Assembly: GCA_039545295.1 (NCBI GenBank)
Contig: BCIK01000004.1
Span: 1,179,389-1,243,388 of the forward strand
Reading direction: 5' to 3'
DNA length: 64,000 bases
DNA from: Udeniomyces pyricola
Lineage: Eukaryota; Basidiomycota; Tremellomycetes; Cystofilobasidiales; Mrakiaceae
Positions within the stretch are counted from its first letter, which is position 1, and every line of letters begins with the position of its first letter. The notes beneath the pieces are model-generated. The model did no database searches, was not told the origin of the DNA, and worked only from the letters and a program-made list of their open reading frames with translations. Positions 23,671-35,285 of the stretch are shown piece after piece. A program made the translations under genes and the position numbers.

Positions 23671-26600
23671 ATGCGCTTGACCACTCTCGCCCAAGCGGCG
23701 CTTCTCCTCAACGCCCTCTCTTCCCTCCCTTCCCCATCCAACCCTTGCTCATTCGCACTCGCCAAGACCACCCTTGGGCCACCGGCCGAAGGCGAAAGTA
23801 AACTAGCAAATCAAGCGCGTCATCGTAAGTTGGCCGCCGAATTCAATCGGCTTCACCACAGGGACGACGATCAGACGATTGGTAAGTGTTCCGATAAAGA
23901 AACAGGGTTTTCCTCCTTCCCCCTTTGGCGCGTGGAAGAAGTGACGACGGGTTTGGGGTTTGTTTTGCAAGTCAGATGAGGGCCAGGAAAGAATGAGGAT
24001 TTGTTTCTTTGGAAGGAGGTGAACCAAAGTGAAAGCAGAGAGAGAGAGGAAGAGAGAGAGAGGAAGAGAGGAAGGCTTCAGGAACCGCAGTTCTCCTTGC
24101 GGTTTGTTGTTTGGCGTTTTCCCTTGGGCGCTTCTTCCTCCTCCTTCTTCTTTCGTTTTCGAGGGTCATTCGTCTCATTTGGGTCTCTGCCCTTGGCTGA
24201 GATCTCAGGTCAGGTTGAAATTGGTCCCCGTGCGATGGCTCAGGCGGGATGGACAGCTGGATCTTTGAATTGTATGCTTAGGTCAATGGCAAGAGGGCAG
24301 GATTCAAAGTGGAGAGGGGCCGAGTGCAAGGGGGTTCAGAGAGAAAGGGGGGAAGAGAGAGAGAGAGGCCGAGGAACGACGCGAGCACATTGCCCAGCCC
24401 CCTTCCCCCTGTCTGATAGGTTCTTGCCGCTTGGGAGCCTTGCCAAGGGCATCGTGCCACACGTATTGAGGGGACGCATGCTCTAGAGCTATGGGTATAT
24501 CAGGAACAATAGGGGTGGGCATACAGTCATAGCACGCTGTGTGTGTGTACCTTGCGGATGGTTCACAGATGGCCTGAATCGTTTGTGCCTCCCCCCCCCC
24601 CCCCAAGGACCGTAGCTCTGGTTGGCATCCTTACCTGGCGCTCAACGCACCTCTTGTACTTTCATGCACACGCATCGCCGGTTGCTCCATTCTAAACGCA
24701 CAACTGACGACTCGCTTCCCCTTTTTCGATGTATCTATATTTGTCGATCCGGTTCCAGCTGCTCTGCTAGGTGACATCCTCGGCGTCTCCTCATCTTCAT
24801 CGGATCCCCAGGTCGAATCGTCTTCCTCCTCGGTCGAATCTTTGAGCACTTCGGAAGTTTTCGTCCCGACATCGTCGTTGTCGAGCACCTCGACCTCATC
24901 GGTAGTCTCATCGGCGACGCCGGCTTCTTCTGAAATTCCTCCTACGTCGACCATTTCGTCTTCTTCCATCCCATCATCTTTCTCTTCATCCTCCTATTCC
25001 CCGTCCTCCTCCTCGTCTATCGAGCCAACTCCCACGTCCATCATCGATCATCCTTCTTCCTCGGCGGCAACGACTTCTTCGACCTTCCTCGCGTCCGAGA
25101 GCGTTGTCGCAGAGACAGTCGCAACTTCGACCAATTCGGTCCCTGCCGCTTCTTCTTCCTCTGCTTCTGCCATGGTCCCTTTGTCGAATGTCGAGTCCAT
25201 CGATAGCACGTCGTCCATCTCATCTTCGGAAGTCACTTCAACTCCTGTCGCTCAGAGTACGGCTGAAGCCGCCGTTATGTCCGCGCCCTCCTCTTCTTTC
25301 TCCTCCTCCTCTGCACCCGAGCCCGATGCTTCATCATCCGCTGCCACAGCCTCGACATCTACGAGTGGTGCCAGCATCGCCAGCTCAAGCTCTTCATCCT
25401 CGATCGCCGTTGAGAGCTCTTCGATTGGAGCGCCCACCTCGACCGCTGCTTCGTCCGCTTCGGCATCCGTCACCGACGCCAGCTTCTCTGTAACCTCGAG
25501 TGATTCTTCTTCCCCTTCTTCTGTCGTCGCTGAGACCGCTTCCCCTTTGGCCCCGACTTCGACCGTTACTGTCGATTCGGCTAGCGCAAATCTAGAGAGT
25601 CAATCTTCGAGCTCCGCCATGGTAGCTGAATCGACGACCGCGTCCCAAACCGATGCCGCGTCGTCCGAAGCCGCCGTGAGCAGCAGCGCTGCTCCTGTCA
25701 CGGCTGACGCTCCACCGACGGCGACGGCGACGACACTCATGGACATGTCACCTTCTTCTACCGCCTCCCAGGACGACGTTTCGAGTCAACCTTCCTATTC
25801 TTCGTCAGCTCCTTCGGCCGAGGTCACTGCAAGCCAAGACAGTCTTCTCTCCTCTGCTGTCGCTCAGGACACGTCCGTTCCTCCCTCGTCCGATACGGCG
25901 TTCCCCACTTCCTCCACGACGGATCAAGTTGCCTCTCCGTCCGCTCAACCCACGACCAGCATTGCCGCTGAGCCTGCCTCGTCCTCGTACGCAAGCAACG
26001 CCGATGCAACGAGCTCTTCGCCTATTCCGGCTCCAACGACGTCGACTTTCAATCAGGAATCGGCTTCTTCTGTTTCGTCGGTTGCTACTAGCGAGAGCAC
26101 GACGCCTACGTTTGAGGTCAGTTGGCGCCCAAGTGTTTCTACTCGCAGTCCATCACGATTAGGAGATCAATCGTCTTGTCATTTGCTTAATTATCTACAT
26201 CGTTGCTCTGTTTTCCCACACCGCCGTCCTTCCTTTCTGCTCGTTTCTTTTCCCGCTTTCTTTTTCCCACTGCTATAGGCCTCATCCTTCCCAACGAACG
26301 CTCCGGCGTCTGCTTCGGATACAGCCTCGACTTCGTCGTTCTACTTTGAGTCGGATGCTTCGTCGATGCCGACCACGTTGGTGACGAGCGCTTCAGATGT
26401 GAGTTTTTTTTCTTTTACTCTGTCGCTATAACAATCATCTCTTTTCAAGTCAATACATGTTGATCGGCTAGTATAAACTCAATCTATGTCAAATACAGAG
26501 TGCTGCTACCTCAACGTCCGACTCATTTGAGCCATCTCAGACGTCCAGCTCGGTGGCCTCTCAACAGAGCGAATCTTTCTCATCCGTCGCTGCCTATACG

Positions 26601-29039
26601 GTCTCTTCCTCGTCTCAGATGGAGCCGTCCGATGCGTTTGCGTCCTCGATACCCATTGCGATGCAAACCGCGGCGTGGTCGGCGGCTTCGGCTTCGACTT
26701 CGACTTTAGCTTCCTCCTCCTCTCCGGTCTCCCCCTCTGCCATGCCGACGTATGATGCCGGAAACGCTTGGAACTCTTCCATCAGCTCGGGTGCTCTTTC
26801 GATGACTGCGTCTGACTCGACGTTTGCAGCTCCTACGACGCTCTCTGCCTACCCGGCTAACGCCACGGTCACCGCGACCGCGACCGACTCGATCTCATCT
26901 CTTGCTGCGTCAAGCATTGTGGAGCCTCAGGCCACTCCATCCCTCAGTGCTAACGGAAGTAGCATGGCTAGCGAGAGCGGATCCATCGCCAGTGCTAGCA
27001 GCGGTAGCAGTATCGCTGCCGCTCAATCCTCATCCTCGGCCATCGACTTTGATCCAAGCTCAGGTCTCGCTCCGAGCAGCAGTAGCAGTAGCAGGAGTAG
27101 CACTTCTGACACCGACAACGTTTATATCCCGACGCAAACCCAACTCCTCGTGCCCACGACCTCGTTGCCCTCGGCTTCGTCGAGCAGTGTCGCCTCGTCT
27201 AACGACGGTTCCTCTGCTGAGTCCTCTATCGCCAGCGGCACCTCGTCTGTGATCCCTACGCCTTCGGTTGCTCCTCTTCCCTCGAACCTTCCCTCAGTCA
27301 TCCTCCCTGCCTCCTCGGGAGACGACTCTTCGGAGACCTCAAAGGCATCGACGACTGCCTCGGACGCTAAGGATGGCACGACGCTCGTCTCGCTTTTGTT
27401 CTCGTCCGTCTTGCCTTGGAGTTTCGTCGCCAACAACTCGGAAGCGACCGCGCAGATGATCATCTATACGCCCGTCCTTCTTCAACAGGCACTCGCGCTC
27501 AACGACTCGGCCGTTCAGACGTATGCACTCAAGGCGTATCAGCCCGCTAGCTTGAATGGAGCCCTCGAGGATGTCTTGACGCTTTGGCTCGGGTACATGC
27601 CAGAGACGATGATCTCGGACCTTCAGGTGAGTCGTTAATGTGGCCGAGGTTCAGGAGAGTCCAGATGACGGTGGCGATAATCCGGGTTTGTATCTTAGGG
27701 GCAATTGGAAGCTGACTTTTGCGCGAATCGGCTTCATTGATCTTTCCCCTCCTCTCTCTCTGTCTCTCTCTCTCTCTCTGGGGGTCCTTCTATCACTTTT
27801 CATCAGGCTCAAATCAAAGCGTCCAACTCGGCATTCTACAACCAATCTGGTATCCCTGGCGAACTGGCCGCTCAAGTCAACAAGGCCTACCCGCTCATCT
27901 CTGCCGCCGTGTCTTCTTCCATCACCTCGACCGACGACGACGACGCGAGCTCTGGAAGCTCGACTCGAAATCGCGACATTGGGATCGGACTTGGGGTTTC
28001 GATTGGGTGCTTGCTTTGGATCTTGCTCGTCGTTTGGTTCTATCGCCGAATGCGTCGGTCGGCGAAAGCGGATATCCATCGTCGCATGAGTATGAACCCG
28101 ACGTTGTCCGGTCGAAACCTCGCGCACGTCAACCTCATGACGACGACGACGACGGCGATGGATCCGCATGGACCTATGATGGGCGAACACCGACAGACTC
28201 GATCGCCCCGACCGGGAGAACATGCTCGAAGCAGCAGTATCGAGATTGATGGTCGGCCCTCGAGCTTTTACGCATTTGGACCGCCGTCGATGACCGAATC
28301 GAGGTCGATCAGACATTTTGCTACCGGGGGAAGTGATATGGCTTCGTCGTCATCCTCCATGCAAGGATCGAATGGACACGGATCTGCTACTCATGCTACC
28401 ACAACGCCCGCCCCCGCACCTTCCTCTCGTATCTCACAACTCTACCGCGTCTTTGGCGGAGGAGGAAGAGGAGGTGATGGGTCCCATGGACGATCTTCCC
28501 ATGGCCCAAGTCCTTCTCAATACGCTCCGACGTCAGCGACGGCTCGTCGGCGGCCTGCCAACCCCACCGGTGCCGGTGCCGGTGGTGGTCCCATTGCGAT
28601 CGGCTCACCTACTAACTTTAGGGTGCTCGAAAACCCGGCGAACCCGTTTGCGAACCCCCCGACTACCACGAACGCCGCCGCGCCGGCGGCTGAGTTCTCG
28701 TCTCTGAGTTATAGGCAACAGCAACAGCAACACCAGGCGTATGGGACGATGACGACGACTCGGGGGGATGGAAATGGAGGTGGTGATTATCAGAGCCCGT
28801 TCTCGGATGTGCATGCGGTGAGAGTTCATAGGAAACCGTTTGCTGCGGCCGATATCTCGGGTGAGTAGTGTTTTTTTTTTTTTTTTTTTACTTCGGGATT
28901 TCTGCCGTTTCTTCTTTCTTCTTCTTCTTCTTTTTTTTTTGGTGTTCTTTTTGTTTGGTGATGCTGAACATGAATTTGTCTTTCTTTGGCTTGTGCTGGA
29001 TCAGGTCCGGTCCTTCGGGAATCTTCCACTGGCTTCTAA
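23671..29039 (+). CDS. MSB2: Msb2-like transmembrane signalling mucin
   Basis: Cell-surface sensor upstream of Cdc42 and the filamentation/pathogenicity MAPK cascade. It begins at 23671 with MRLTTLAQAALLLNALSSLP (signal peptide). A huge Ser/Thr/Ala region follows (about 24610-27400), typical of O-mannosylated mucin. The conserved juxtamembrane domain shows LLFSSVLPWSFVANNSEAT, LLQQALALNDSAVQTYALK and VLTLWLGYMPETMISDLQ, continued after an intron by AQIKASNSAFYNQSG. Then come one helix (IGIGLGVSIGCLLWILLVVW) and a basic cytosolic tail. Internal introns: 26117-26278, 26399-26498, 27627-27806, 28861-29004. The last 35-nt exon gives PVLRESSTGF and stop at 29039; without it the frame stops at 28868. 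The first join, between the exon ending near 23881 and the mucin exon, did not close, so another small exon may exist in 23882-24607. Confidence 0.85.
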
Positions 29040-29844
29040 ACCAAACCATGCCGGTCCGGCTTGATTCGTCTCTCTTTGTCTCTCCATGCTCCGATCCGAC
29101 CCGACAACGGACGGAACGGATACCCAATCATCTATATCGCCATGTTCCTCTTTCGTTCTTGTTCTCGTGGCTTCTCCTTTTGTCTTTTTTTTTTCTTTGT
29201 TTTGATATCAACACGTATACCTGTCCTTGGGTTTTTTGGGATCGGATCCTTTCGTACCGAGACGTTTTTTTTTTCTTTTTCGTCTTCGTTTGCTTTGTGT
29301 GTGTGTGTGTGTTTTTTTTTTCGGGTTTTCTTCCTCAGTTCTGGATCTGGATCTCAGCTAGGAGGGGGCTTCGATCTGGATCGATCTGGGTTTCTCTCGT
29401 TGTCTTCTCTTCTTTTTCTTTTCTTTTCTGTCTTTTCCTTTTCCCTCAAATCCCGCTTTCCTTCCCCTCTTTCCCAAAGGAAAAAAAAGAACTTGTCACC
29501 TTCCTGTTTTTTTTTCTTTTTTTTTTCTTTCGTCTTTCTACCCTCGACGTTTCGGTGTCGAATAACATTCCTTTTTTTTTTCTCTTTCGGTGTTCTCTAA
29601 GTGTTTTTTTTTTCTCCCTTCTGTGTGAGGGTGTGTGTGTTTCAATGGTCGTTTTTCATGCGGGTCCGAGGTCCGTCTTTTCTTTGGTGGTTGATAGATT
29701 GGTTGAGGAAGAGGAAAGAGGGTTGGACGTAGGGGGCGGGGGGGAGCGAAGGGGGGGGGGGGGTTGGCTGCGCGCTCATTGAACCCTTTCAGTTTTTACT
29801 CGTAGCCAGGCTTGCAGATATCTTTTTTCTTTTGGTTTTATTTT

Positions 29845-29879
<35 letters not shown>

Positions 29880-30573
29880 ATCTTCTCTCCCCCCCCCCCT
29901 TTTTTTGTTGCTTTGACTCGGAACTCTGGACAATCAGCTATATACCCCCCCCCCCCTTCCCCCCCTGTTTTTTTGGTTGCTTTCTGTTCGATGATAGCTC
30001 TTTTGTTCTTCTTCAATGAACACATCGTGTTCCCTTCGAACGACGACGCGATTTGATCTGATTCGACATGTGGTCGACGTGCAACTGATATATAGGTACA
30101 TGACCTTCTACGTCGCGCCCGGTTTTCACGGTATGGACTTTTTCTTCTTCTTCTTCTTCTTCGTTTGAAAAAAAAAAAAAAAAAAAAAAAAAAACACACT
30201 ATAAACGAAAAATTAGAAGACGCCACATCAGACATATCCGATTCGAATCTTCACCAGCGATCCATATCTCATCCAACATCGTGTCGCGCTTGAGGACCTA
30301 TCGTGCTACATTAGTATATATATGATATTTACGCCTGTCATCATTCATGCAAGACTCATCTCATGCACATATATATATATATAGATGATGGGTACACTTG
30401 CTACCTGTTGACTTCATTATCTTCCGCTTTATGGAGTATCATACATAGATCGTCAAAGGATTCATAAATCGAACCGAACCCTCCCTCGTCATAAGCTCGC
30501 AAGTGAATTTTGACGAACCCATCGACCGTCATAACCCCCCCTTGACCCCTCTTGTTTGTCCAGCAACGGCTTC
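29040..30573. other. Convergent intergenic spacer MSB2 / FOL3
   Basis: About 1.5 kb, very T-rich on the + strand with T8-T12 runs, a GT tandem (29297-29310), CT repeats (29847-29880) and C runs (29890-29899, 29946-29956). Near 30168-30194 is an A27 run followed by CACAC, and short AT tandems lie near 30317-30325 and 30367-30383. ORFs here are poly-Phe/poly-Ser artefacts. I see no gene; 3' UTRs and terminators of both neighbours should lie here. Confidence 0.6.
30168..30194 (+). repeat. A27 homopolymer downstream of MSB2
   Basis: Twenty-seven consecutive A residues about 1.13 kb past the MSB2 stop, preceded by a TTC tandem (30140-30162) and followed by CACAC. It resembles the A runs at 15938 and 38134, which also sit in convergent spacers. 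Confidence 0.9.
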
Positions 30574-32268
30574 TCACGTCCTAAACCCAAATTCTCGATA
30601 GACATCTCCGACCAAGTACAGACTTCCACATACCACGACGAGTCCCTGGTTGATCCTCGCTTTCTCGACTGCCCATTCCAAAGCGTGTCTCAAAACGACG
30701 ACGGTAGAGGTAGGATCGTTGTGATGATGATGATCATCTTCATCATCATCACCTATCGTTTCTCTTCCGCCTCTTCCTATCGACCCATCGTGAGGTTGCC
30801 AAACGTCTCCTGTCGGACCCACGAGAGACCGAACCGTTTGGAAGAGAGAAGAAATCGAAACGGGTGTGACCCAAGGCATCCCTGCGATAGGCGTGGCGAA
30901 TTCGAGGATCGCGACGGAATCGCCCGGTCGGAGTAATGGACCGAGGGTCTCGAGTGGGGTTTTGGGAGGGGAATGGGAGAGGGAGATGAGGAAAGTCGTT
31001 GGTTGAGAACAAGAAGGAGGAGAAGAAAGTGAGGAGGAGGAGGAAGGAGAGGAAAGGGGTTGGAGAGAGGTGATGTAAGATCGAAGGAGAGAAGCAGACG
31101 AGGCGTTATGAGCCCCGTCTAAAAGAAGTGGGTACGTCGAGACTGTTGGTGAGGAGGTGGAGGAGGAGGAGGATTGATAGACAACCCAATCACATCGACC
31201 TGGCCATCGAGCTCGAGCGATTCCTTGTTGGATCGTCGAGTTCGTGATAAGCGTAGAGAGGGAAGGAAGGACGGATAAGGGATGGCGATGGGTGCGAAGC
31301 GTCGAGAGCGCTGTTAAGGCGCAAGCGAGGTTTTGGATTTGGTGAGGACCAGGAAGAGAGAGTTGGGTCGTGATCGTATGAGGTGAGGAAGAGGAAGAGA
31401 AAGAGGATGTGGATGGTGGGAGAGGGGTGATAATTGTCCGTAGAGGTGGGGCATGGAAAGGGTCCAATGAAAATGATGAAGATGACGATGAATGTGGCGA
31501 TGTTGGGAGGGCTTCCTCCCATCCTTCCGTCGACCAGATGATATCCCCGTGGTTCGTCTCGCCAATCTCGGTAACGACGCGTCTGACGATGGCATCGTGA
31601 GTTTGAGGAGCGACGACGAGAACGCCACCTTGTCGAAGGATGCCGGCTTTAGATCGGGTGATGGCTTCGACCGTCGTGCCAAGGAACGCTTGGTGATCAA
31701 GATCGACCGAGGTCAGGAGGGAGAGTAAAGTGAGGTTTGGGGGGAAGACGTTAGTTGCGTCTGAGATACCACCCATGCCACATTCGAGGATGATGAGGTC
31801 GAGTCGCCGTCCTTGTCCTCGGCGTCGTTGAGTGGTGGTAGTCCCATCGTTATCGATCTCGACTGTTTCTTCTCCTTTTCCTTTTCCTTCACCTCCTCCT
31901 TCTTCTTCTTTTCCTCCTTTGCCAACCTCAAACCTCTCAAAGATCAACAACGCCGTCATTGTCAAGATCTCAAACAAACTTGCTCCGACGGCTTGAACCC
32001 GATCAACTCGCTCGACTTCCTCCCTCGTCGTGCGATAGACATCTTCCTGGACGACGTCGCCTCGGATTCGGATGCAGTCCCATTCGTCGACGAGATGGGG
32101 CGAGTTGAACCGACCGGTGAGAAAGGAAGATGAGAGGAGGACGGAATCGAGGAGGGTGGAGATGGAGCCTTTGCCGTTGGTGCCGGTGAGGTGGAGGATT
32201 GGGAGGGAGAGTGGGGGGAAGAAGGAGAGGAGGTGGGTGATTCGGGCCAGACCGGGTTGGATCGACAT
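30574..32268 (-). CDS. FOL3: Dihydrofolate synthase (folylpolyglutamate synthase family), intronless
   Basis: Joins glutamate to dihydropteroate in de novo folate synthesis (Mur-ligase fold). A single 564-residue reading frame starts MSIQPGLARITHLLSF at 32268. Seen: ATP loop HLTGTNGKGSISTLL (about residues 25-39), TGRFNSPHLVDEWDCIRIRG, LIILECGMGGISDATNVFPP, SVDLDHQAFLGTTVEAITRS, and a C-terminal LLLDGAHNASSASLLRSYI. A low-complexity acidic/basic insert (about residues 120-150, Gly/Glu/Lys then Thr/Arg) and Ser/Pro-rich loops make it longer than bacterial FolC. The YRTTREEVERVDRV segment fits FOL3-type fungal enzymes better than MET7-type folylpolyglutamate synthase, but the split is by memory of family features. 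It is the only multi-hundred-residue gene in the window without introns. It diverges from the ornithine carrier gene. Confidence 0.88.
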   Translation of the reverse strand: MSIQPGLARITHLLSFFPPLSLPILHLTGTNGKGSISTLLDSVLLSSSFLTGRFNSPHLVDEWDCIRIRGDVVQEDVYRTTREEVERVDRVQAVGASLFEILTMTALLIFERFEVGKGGKEEEGGGEGKGKGEETVEIDNDGTTTTQRRRGQGRRLDLIILECGMGGISDATNVFPPNLTLLSLLTSVDLDHQAFLGTTVEAITRSKAGILRQGGVLVVAPQTHDAIVRRVVTEIGETNHGDIIWSTEGWEEALPTSPHSSSSSSFSLDPFHAPPLRTIITPLPPSTSSFSSSSSPHTITTQLSLPGPHQIQNLACALTALSTLRTHRHPLSVLPSLSTLITNSTIQQGIARARWPGRCDWVVYQSSSSSTSSPTVSTYPLLLDGAHNASSASLLRSYITSLQPLSSPSSSSSLSSPPSCSQPTTFLISLSHSPPKTPLETLGPLLRPGDSVAILEFATPIAGMPWVTPVSISSLFQTVRSLVGPTGDVWQPHDGSIGRGGRETIGDDDEDDHHHHNDPTSTVVVLRHALEWAVEKARINQGLVVVCGSLYLVGDVYREFGFRT

Positions 32269-32889
32269 GTCTCACGGTGAGAGCGGATCAGTTAAGCGTG
32301 AAGGGTTGGGCCGAGATGGGGAAGGATTGGAGGTTGATGTATTATGATCGGATGATGAGGCCAAAAGTTGGAAGGATCAGGCCATGGACGATGTATGTCA
32401 TATTGCGATTGCTCAAACGCGTCGCGTCCGACGTACGTTGATCACCAACACATGAGGTCCCCCTATCGACTTGTATCGGCCAGCTGCAGGCGCGACGCTG
32501 TCATCGATTCTATATATCGACTGGTGATCACTCATCAGATCGATCACCTGCACATAGTCTACATCAAATCATCCAAGACGGCATCTGAGAAACACGGTCT
32601 TGAATCGACATTTGGATCTGGTGATCTTTGATCTGACTGCGAGAGGAGGTGCAAGGTGCAGGCTGATAACAATCAGTGATAAAAGGGCAAGAAAAAAGGT
32701 GGATGAACCAAAATTGGGTCTATCGATTTGATTTGATTTGATTGATTTGGCTTGGTCGCTCAAGGGGATGTCGATGATTTCGTTGGCCATGCATGACATT
32801 TACCGCTTCGACTCTGCGACGCCTGTCATTGCTTCGCCATCTCACACTCCTTGTCCATCCTCACCTTGACCTGTCCCTCAACAGTATCG

Positions 32890-32984
<95 letters not shown>

Positions 32985-33069
32985 NNNNNNNNNNNNNNNN
33001 NNNNNNNNNNNNNNNNNNNNNNNNNNNNNNNNNNNNNNNNNNNNNNNNNNNNNNNNNNNNNNNNNNNNN

Positions 33070-33164
<95 letters not shown>

Positions 33165-33228
33165 ACAACAACAACAACACCGTCAAAAAGTTATCAACCT
33201 GCCCCCAACTGCCTCCCGTCATTCCTAG
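32269..33228. promoter_or_regulatory. Divergent intergenic region FOL3 / ornithine carrier
   Basis: About 960 bp between two divergent start codons. The FOL3-proximal half is unique sequence with a TTTGA tandem near 32724-32745. The carrier-proximal half is dominated by an ATC microsatellite interrupted by an N gap. Promoters of both genes should be here; no specific site is recognisable. Confidence 0.5.
32890..33164 (+). repeat. ATC trinucleotide microsatellite with an assembly gap
   Basis: Nearly pure CAT/ATC units on both sides of 85 N bases (32985-33069), passing into a short CAA run near 33164-33179. True length is unknown because the gap is inside the repeat. It lies in the 5' region of the ornithine carrier gene, ending about 65 nt before its ATG. 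Poly-His, poly-Ser, poly-Ile and poly-Met ORFs over it are artefacts. Confidence 0.95.
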
Positions 33229-35285
33229 ATGGGACAAGACGATGGCCTCAAAGATCTCGCCTTTGGCTCGGTGAGACCTCTCTCAACCTAACCCATTGTG
33301 GATCAGCTGCTGCTGCTGCTGCTGCTGTTGCTCTCCAACTTTTTGCTTGCTATGGTCAAACAACCAGCTCATCAATATTCTCATCCAACCCCAACAGGTA
33401 GCAGGAGCTGTATCCAAAGTGTTTGAGCACCCCTTTGACCTCTGTTAGTTGCTCATCTTCTCCCCTCACCATACTCTCTCGCGTCCAGGTCGCGTTATCT
33501 TGAGGCGTCGTCCAACCTTTGAACATGTATCCAATTGACGCGTATATGCTCCTTCATCCCTTCCAGGCAAGGTCCGGTAAGAAGATGTGTTTTCCTAGTC
33601 GATGACCTTCACGTGTCACAATGTTCTTGCTAGCTTACGCTCCTCCTCCNCCCTCCNCCCCCCCCCCCTCTCGGCCTTCTACATTCCCCCCGTCTCGCAT
33701 CTCGTTCAACGTCTCTCAGGCTTCAGAGCCAACCGCCCGATCGGCCTGCGCGATTCAAGGGTCCACTAGATTGCTTTACTCACACATGGAACAAGGAGGG
33801 CGTTAGAGGTCTCTACCGTGTGAGTCAACCATCCCCAAATCATCGTCATATCTCCGATGTCGCTGGAAGATCCTCGTGTATTCACCTTAACCCTCACCCC
33901 CCCCCTCCTTTGTCCTTCTCCTTTCCCTCCTCAGGGTCTATCAGCTCCGATAGTCGGTGCCGCCTGCGAAAATGCAGCCCTCTTTCTCGTGTACAACAAA
34001 TTTCAGGAGCTCGTATCGTACGTCAAGAGAGGCTCGACCGATGTCGATCGGGGGGAGCAAAAGGGACTCGGCGAGCTCGCGTTCGCCGCGGCCGCGGCGG
34101 GAGCTTGCGCTAGCTTCTTACTGTCAGTTATCCTCGCACGTGGCTGGCTGCACTTGGTCGGAGATATCCATCTCGAGATGTCGAGAGGACCGATGAAGGA
34201 GCTATCAGAGATTTATATGTCTTGTCTTGGACATCTTTCCTTTGCAGGACCCCTATCGAGCTCGTCAAAGTCAAGATGCAAGTGACTCTGCTCGCAACCG
34301 AGGGACTCCTCCCGAACTCCTCTCTTCCATCTTCTTCCAGTCCACCAACGCGGCCTGATTTCTCGCGTCTACCTGGACCCATCACGATCCTACGCCAAAC
34401 GATCCGGAACAAGGGTGTGCGAGGGCTTTGGTTGGGTCAGACGGGGACGCTGTTGAGAGAAACAGGAGGGTCGTCAGCTTGGTTCACCGGGTTCGAGGTC
34501 GTCAGCCGGGCGTTTATGAGGAGGAGAGAAGCCGCTCAAGGCCTCGAGTTTGGAAGCGTGACCAAGGCAGATTTACAATCGTGGGAACTCTGTGTGGCTG
34601 GGGGAGTCGCTGGCATGTCGTACAACAGTGAGTTTTGACCAGAGAAAGGTCAAGGACAAATCAAAGGGCCTTCTTCTTTTTCCAACATGAGGCCACGATC
34701 GATCTGAACTTGGTCTTCCATGCTTTTTTCTTCTTCTTCTTTATTTTTTCCCCGAAACCCGTGTCTGGGCCCTCTCGGAACGCATCAGTCGTCCTTTTCC
34801 CAGCTGACACCATCAAATCGGCCCTCCAAACCAACGCCGAGCTCCGGCCGCACCTCGCCGAGGCCTCGTTCCTGAGTACGGGCAAAGAGATCTTTGCCTC
34901 GAGAGGTCTCAGGGGTTTGTATGCTGGGTCAGTAGAATCGCCTTTTTTTTGCAATGGCTCTGAGATTGAGTTCGGGGAATAAGGTTGGGCGGAGAGAGTG
35001 GGGGGAGATGGCTGGTGGTGTGCGCATCCGGACCAATGGGCAAAAAGGGCGTTTGGGACTTCCCCTTTCTATGGCTTGAGACTGATCCAAAGCAATTTTG
35101 CCTCTCGCTCCCTTTCTACTGCCCCAACGACGTCACCGTACCGGTCAACCTGTAGCTGCGGAATGACCGTCGCTCGAGCTGCCCCTTCGTCAGCTCTGAT
35201 TTTCCTCATCTATGAAAACCTCACCGTTCGTCTTGCGCCCGCCGTCTTCTCTTCTTCTTCTTCTTGCTCTATCGCTTTGGAGTGA
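33229..35285 (+). CDS. ORT1: Mitochondrial ornithine carrier (SLC25 family, Ort1/Arg11 type)
   Basis: Inner-membrane exchanger linking mitochondrial ornithine synthesis to cytosolic arginine synthesis. Splicing gives MGQDDGLKDLAFGS (33229-33270), VAGAVSKVFEHPFDL (33398-33443), a 10-nt exon (33567-33576) completing CKVR, then LQSQPPDRPARFKGPLDCF and FTHTWNKEGVRGLYR (33717-33819). GLSAPIVGAACENAALFLVY follows from 33936. All three carrier signatures are seen: EHPFDLCKVR, TPIELVKVKMQ (34249) and FPADTIKSALQ (near 34800). The last exon, with CGMTVARAAPSSALIFLIYE, ends at 35285. The GLSAPIVGAACENA block is the best sign for the ornithine subfamily. Single Ns at 33650 and 33657 fall in the intron after the 10-nt exon. 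Start choice: the first ATG after the repeat that gives the conserved DLAFGS start. Confidence 0.9.
33567..33576 (+). other. 10-nt micro-exon of the ornithine carrier gene
   Basis: Read as ttccag, GCAAGGTCCG, gtaaga. With the T left by the previous exon and the G of the next it encodes Cys-Lys-Val-Arg, completing the first carrier signature EHPFDLCKVR. Upstream donor gttagt at 33444 is less common but is also used at 49840. Confidence 0.82.

Noticed and set aside
28868..29782. 304-residue + strand ORF rich in Phe
   Set aside because: T-rich spacer sequence; no domain, poor codon composition, and it overlaps the MSB2 last intron.
32890..33164. Possible CRISPR-like array
   Set aside because: It is a continuous trinucleotide repeat with no spacers, in a eukaryotic genome.
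32793..33401. Long ORFs of poly-Ile, poly-Ser, poly-His or poly-Met across the ATC repeat
   Set aside because: They are translations of a triplet repeat with an N gap; none joins the carrier protein by a needed splice.
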